From positions 682,001 through 746,000 of the forward strand of contig RCTD01000014.1 in assembly GCA_014898415.1 (NCBI GenBank): a DNA stretch of 64,000 nt, written 5' to 3'. Positions 60,572-64,000 of this stretch are shown piece by piece; positions within the stretch are counted from its first letter, which is position 1, and every line of letters starts with the position of its first letter. Origin of the DNA: Stromatinia cepivora (Eukaryota > Ascomycota > Leotiomycetes > Helotiales > Sclerotiniaceae). Made by a program: the position numbers and the translations under genes. The notes below the pieces were generated by a model. The model ran no database searches. It was given only the letters and a program-made list of their open reading frames with translations, and was not told the DNA's origin.

Positions 60572-62039
60572 TTATTTATAATTCATTACAAATATCCGAT
60601 TATTTAATGATTTCCTAAATAATACTTTACTTTAATAATACTTTTTCAGATAAATATTTATAAATATTTTATTCAAAAAAAAAGATCTATTTCGATCTAA
60701 TCGATAAAGATATAAGCCCCTTTAGAAATGTATTATCACTTTTATAATACAACGAATTCCATTTCCTGTATATTCCGAACTTTCGAAAACCTATTCTAAA
60801 AAACTTTTTTCTTCTTCTTAATTATTTCAATAATATTTCGAAAAGAATATAAATACAGATTTTGATAATATTACTATTGAAAAAAAGAAGATTGATAAAA
60901 AGAAGATTTCAATATATAAAATCAATATTTCTAACAATTCAATTGTTTCTCTTAATTCATTATTACAATTATAAAATCTTTATACAATAATTATAAATTT
61001 GAAAAAGAAGAATCGATATTTGAAAACTATAATAATAACGAACTCTATAATAATACAATTTCCTTTTGAGTTTTAAATAATATTAATATAAGTATTTAAA
61101 TCAATAATAATATCTGGAATTCTTTTCATTTCCTTAATTGAGGATCAAGGATCTTCATCTAAATAAATTGGAAGATTTTGAAATCAAAAAAAGAAAATTT
61201 CGATTAAATATTTTAATTGTTTAGAACCTTCTGATAATTCTTTTTTCCTTTTTAGAAAATAATAAGTTATATAATAATCAGGGTTCTCTTTTTTTAAAAA
61301 ACCGATTTAATTAATTAAAATCGTATTTCTATATCAATTATAATTTGTATTGGAATATATACATATCAAAATCTATAAATCTGATTATTAAACTTAATAA
61401 TAATATTGAATTTAAAATTAGTTTATAATAATCATTAATTATAAAACAATTCGAATTATATATTATATTATTTAAGAATAAAATATAATATTATATATAT
61501 ATAATCAATTAAACAAAATCAAAAATATAAATATATTGTTATATTCTTTATATACAAATACCATAATTTATTATATTCCAATTGATCGAATAATTTGTAA
61601 TGATCTGTTAGAATTTGATTGAAATTAATTATACTTACTTTTAATATAAGATATAGATTATATTTAATACAATTCGATATAACAACTTTCTAAAATAATA
61701 TAGAAAATTTAAATTACTTATTATCCAAATAAAGATCATCAATAATAAAGTTTTATTTAGGAATTTCGAATAAAAGATTTCCGATTTTCTTTCGTAAATA
61801 ATAATAATATTTATCAAGGATTACTAGATTATAAAAGAATTTGCAAATATATTTATTAAAATGAATTAAAATGAAATTTCATTATAAAAACAAAACCAAT
61901 ACTATATTAAACGAAATATTCTTATAATCATTTATAAACCAATAACTATTACAAATCCCTTACAATCCTTTCAAAACTTTAATAATTCCAATTTTGGAAT
62001 TTTTATATTCCCGAAATTATTTCCATTTCGGAATTTTTT

Positions 62040-62720
62040 TTCGGATACATAAATTCCGCCATACCCAATAATTACTCGAATTTTAAATGTTTATTACCTC
62101 TTTTCTCTTTTAGAACAATATATATATCGATACCTTGTATCAATAATCTTAATGAAATTAAAATAATAAAAAAAGAAACAAAAGAATTCGAAGAATATTA
62201 AAATACTAAAAAGGATTTCAATTCAGAAATTACAATTGAAGCTATATAGAATACCTATTTAAAAGAAAAGAAATATTTAAAACCAAATATTTAGATTCTA
62301 TCTTTATTCTAAATGTTATATAGGATATAAGATTTCTTAATTTAACAAAATTTATAAGAAGAAAAATACTCATTTTTCTTTATAATTTTTCGAAGAATAA
62401 TTACACTTATCAATCAAAAGTATTCATTAACTTTAAAACAAATAGATACACTTTTATTAATATTATATTTCTTATCTATTTATTTTCTATATTGAAATCA
62501 AGAATTATACCGTTTGAGATTTCGATTGAAATCAAAAAATATAATAATATATAAGATTATATTATTATCTATTTTATATTCTTTAATTTAACAATCGATA
62601 ATTATAAATAATTCTTTGTTTCTTTTTTTATTACCGAATTAAGGAATTATAATATTATTTTAAATAAACTCTGATTATCAAAGATTCGAGCAAAGATTGA
62701 TTACTTCAATCGATATTTAA
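62040..62720 (+). pseudogene. Gypsy-B copy 2 late gag and protease remnant
   Basis: It parallels 42270-43000 of copy 1 in reverse. An acidic stretch (KEFEEY-type, near 62170-62200) is followed by the protease-like block VFINFKTNRYTFINIIF near 62424-62476, where copy 1 reads VFIDFKANGF. The active-site Asp is Asn and stops occur. Upstream, 60572-62040 is stop-rich gag zone without a clear motif. Confidence 0.6.
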
Positions 62721-63539
62721 TATAGTCTAAAAAAAGATCTTATATTATTTCTTATTCGAATAATTTTCTGATTATCCAATTATCCCTTCAAAAACAGAAA
62801 ATCGATCGATTAACCCAACAAAATACTGATCAACGAAATAATTAATTCGAAGAATATTGAAATCGAAAAGATTTATAAATAAATAGATCAATTGTAATTG
62901 ATAATATACAACAGAATTTTTCAAATATAAATACAATACAGACTTTTGTTGAAAAAGAAAAAGCTCGGATTCCTTTCAAATTCAATTCACTTTCTTTTCA
63001 ATCAACCATATTACTATTACAGATTTACAAATACCTTCCTTATATATCATCCGAAATCCTCAATCTATATACATTCAAACCCAATAAATTCCAATTAGAA
63101 TACAAAAAAAATAAACAAATTGAACTCTTTATTATTATTTTAAAAAAATTTGATAATATAATAAACTTTCGATAAAACAAATAATATATAAAACAAAGAA
63201 TATTAATTGTTTTAATTGAATTCAAAAATATAAAAGTTTAAAAGAAACTCGATTAAATATTAATCGAAATCGATTCAGAATCTAAAATATTATCTAAATA
63301 CCAATAATACTATCGAATTTTTTCCAAATGTAAATCAAATATTTTATTTTCTAATCGATCTTATGATTATAAAATCATATTAGAAAATAAAAAAGAGAAA
63401 ACCTTATAATATAACTCATTTTACAAAATATCCCTAAAACAATTAGAAATTATCAAAGAGTATATTTATTGAATCTAATCAAGCTTTTTATATTATACTC
63501 ATTCTATTTATTGGGGGGTCTAATAATAATTTAAGGTTT

Positions 63540-64000
63540 TATATAAACTTCAGATTATTAAACTTTTTAATATATAAAGATCGATATCCCCTTTCTTTGA
63601 TCAAAAAACATTTTCTCGATTTTTCAATGTCAAGATTTTTACCAAATTCGATATTCATCAAATTTTCTATCATATAAAAATAGATCCTATTTCGAAAAAA
63701 TATATCATTTTTCGAATCCAATACAAATTATATAAATACAAGGTTGTATTATTCAAATTAACAAATAATCCTATAATTTATTAGTATTATATAAATAATA
63801 TTCTATTCGATTATTTAAATATCTTTTGTATAATATATTTTGATAATATTCTGATTTATTTCGGAAATGAAGAAAAGTATCAGATTTATATCAAATTAAT
63901 CTTTAAACGATTAGAAATTATTGATTTATAAATGAATCTCAAGAAATGTAAATTCAATATTATATATACTAAATATTTAAACTTTATTATTTCTATAAAA
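63540..64000 (+). pseudogene. Gypsy-B copy 2 reverse transcriptase remnant
   Basis: Plus-strand text near 63730-63860 (YKYKVVLFKLTNNPIIY, then YYINNILFDYLNIF and a YFDNILIYF form of the YLDD block) parallels the copy 1 frame at 41241-41038. It runs on to the window end. Confidence 0.75.

Larger units (their letters stand above)
60298..64000 (+). mobile_element. Gypsy-B copy 2: 5' part of a Ty3/Gypsy element, cut by window end
   Basis: The plus-strand order is 5' LTR (60298-60571), gag zone, protease (about 62400-62620) and RT (about 63540 to the end). It mirrors Gypsy-B copy 1. The 3' half (integrase, tail, 3' LTR) lies beyond base 64000, so its duplication cannot be tested. RIP-type stops occur throughout, including in the RT catalytic region. 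Confidence 0.88.

Overview
The window looks like a piece of filamentous ascomycete (Pezizomycotina) nuclear genome with an AT-isochore structure. About 58 kb is extremely AT-rich repeat DNA. Its reading frames are broken mainly where CAA, CAG or TGG codons became stops, the signature expected of repeat-induced point mutation (RIP). A sharply bounded GC-normal island at about 16.08-22.09 kb carries the only two intact genes. Both have short spliceosomal introns. They are a secreted GH27 alpha-galactosidase (+ strand, 5 exons, 666 aa) and, convergent to it, a secreted CBM1-GH5 endo-glucanase with C-terminal accessory domains (- strand, 5 exons, 650 aa). Both act outside the cell on plant polysaccharide, which suggests a saprotroph or plant-associated fungus. 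I cannot name the species.

Repeats. (1) A Ty1/Copia family with 166-bp LTRs (TGTTGG...TTAACA) is present five times: 1-3958 (cut by the window start), 4090-9584, 25766-31249 (minus), 35657-40610 and 50349-55833. All four complete copies keep perfect 5-bp target-site duplications (ATATC, TAATT, TATTA, AAAAA). (2) A Ty3/Gypsy family with 282-bp LTRs (TGTCACG...), here called Gypsy-B, is present at 32653-44655 (minus, duplication AAATA) and from 60298 past the window end (plus). (3) A chromodomain-carrying Gypsy family, here called Gypsy-C, has two minus-strand copies, A (about 24.0-47.1 kb) and B (47.1-56.3 kb); A appears to sit inside B. (4) There are two solo LTRs of one family (24546-24736, 48198-48390) and one solo LTR of another (45503-45793). 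(5) An unidentified repeat, here called family D, occurs near 14.57-15.47 kb and again at 56.3-59.5 kb.

The insertions are nested. Copia-4 lies in Gypsy-B, which lies in Gypsy-C copy A, which appears to lie in copy B, which ends against family D. Copia-3 and two solo LTRs are also in copy A; Copia-5 and one solo LTR are in copy B.

The most unusual segment is about 56.88-59.20 kb. This is mitochondrial-type DNA inserted into the second family-D copy. It holds part of a protein-primed family-B DNA polymerase of the mitochondrial-plasmid type (minus strand, in-frame TGA read as Trp), a group I intron-like motif and a 5' fragment of mitochondrial rps3. It is not RIP-degraded, unlike everything around it.

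Limits: no alignment could be run. Domain edges inside degenerate elements are approximate, and several kilobases of AT-rich sequence (9.6-14.6, 22.1-24.0 and 59.5-60.3 kb) remain unidentified.
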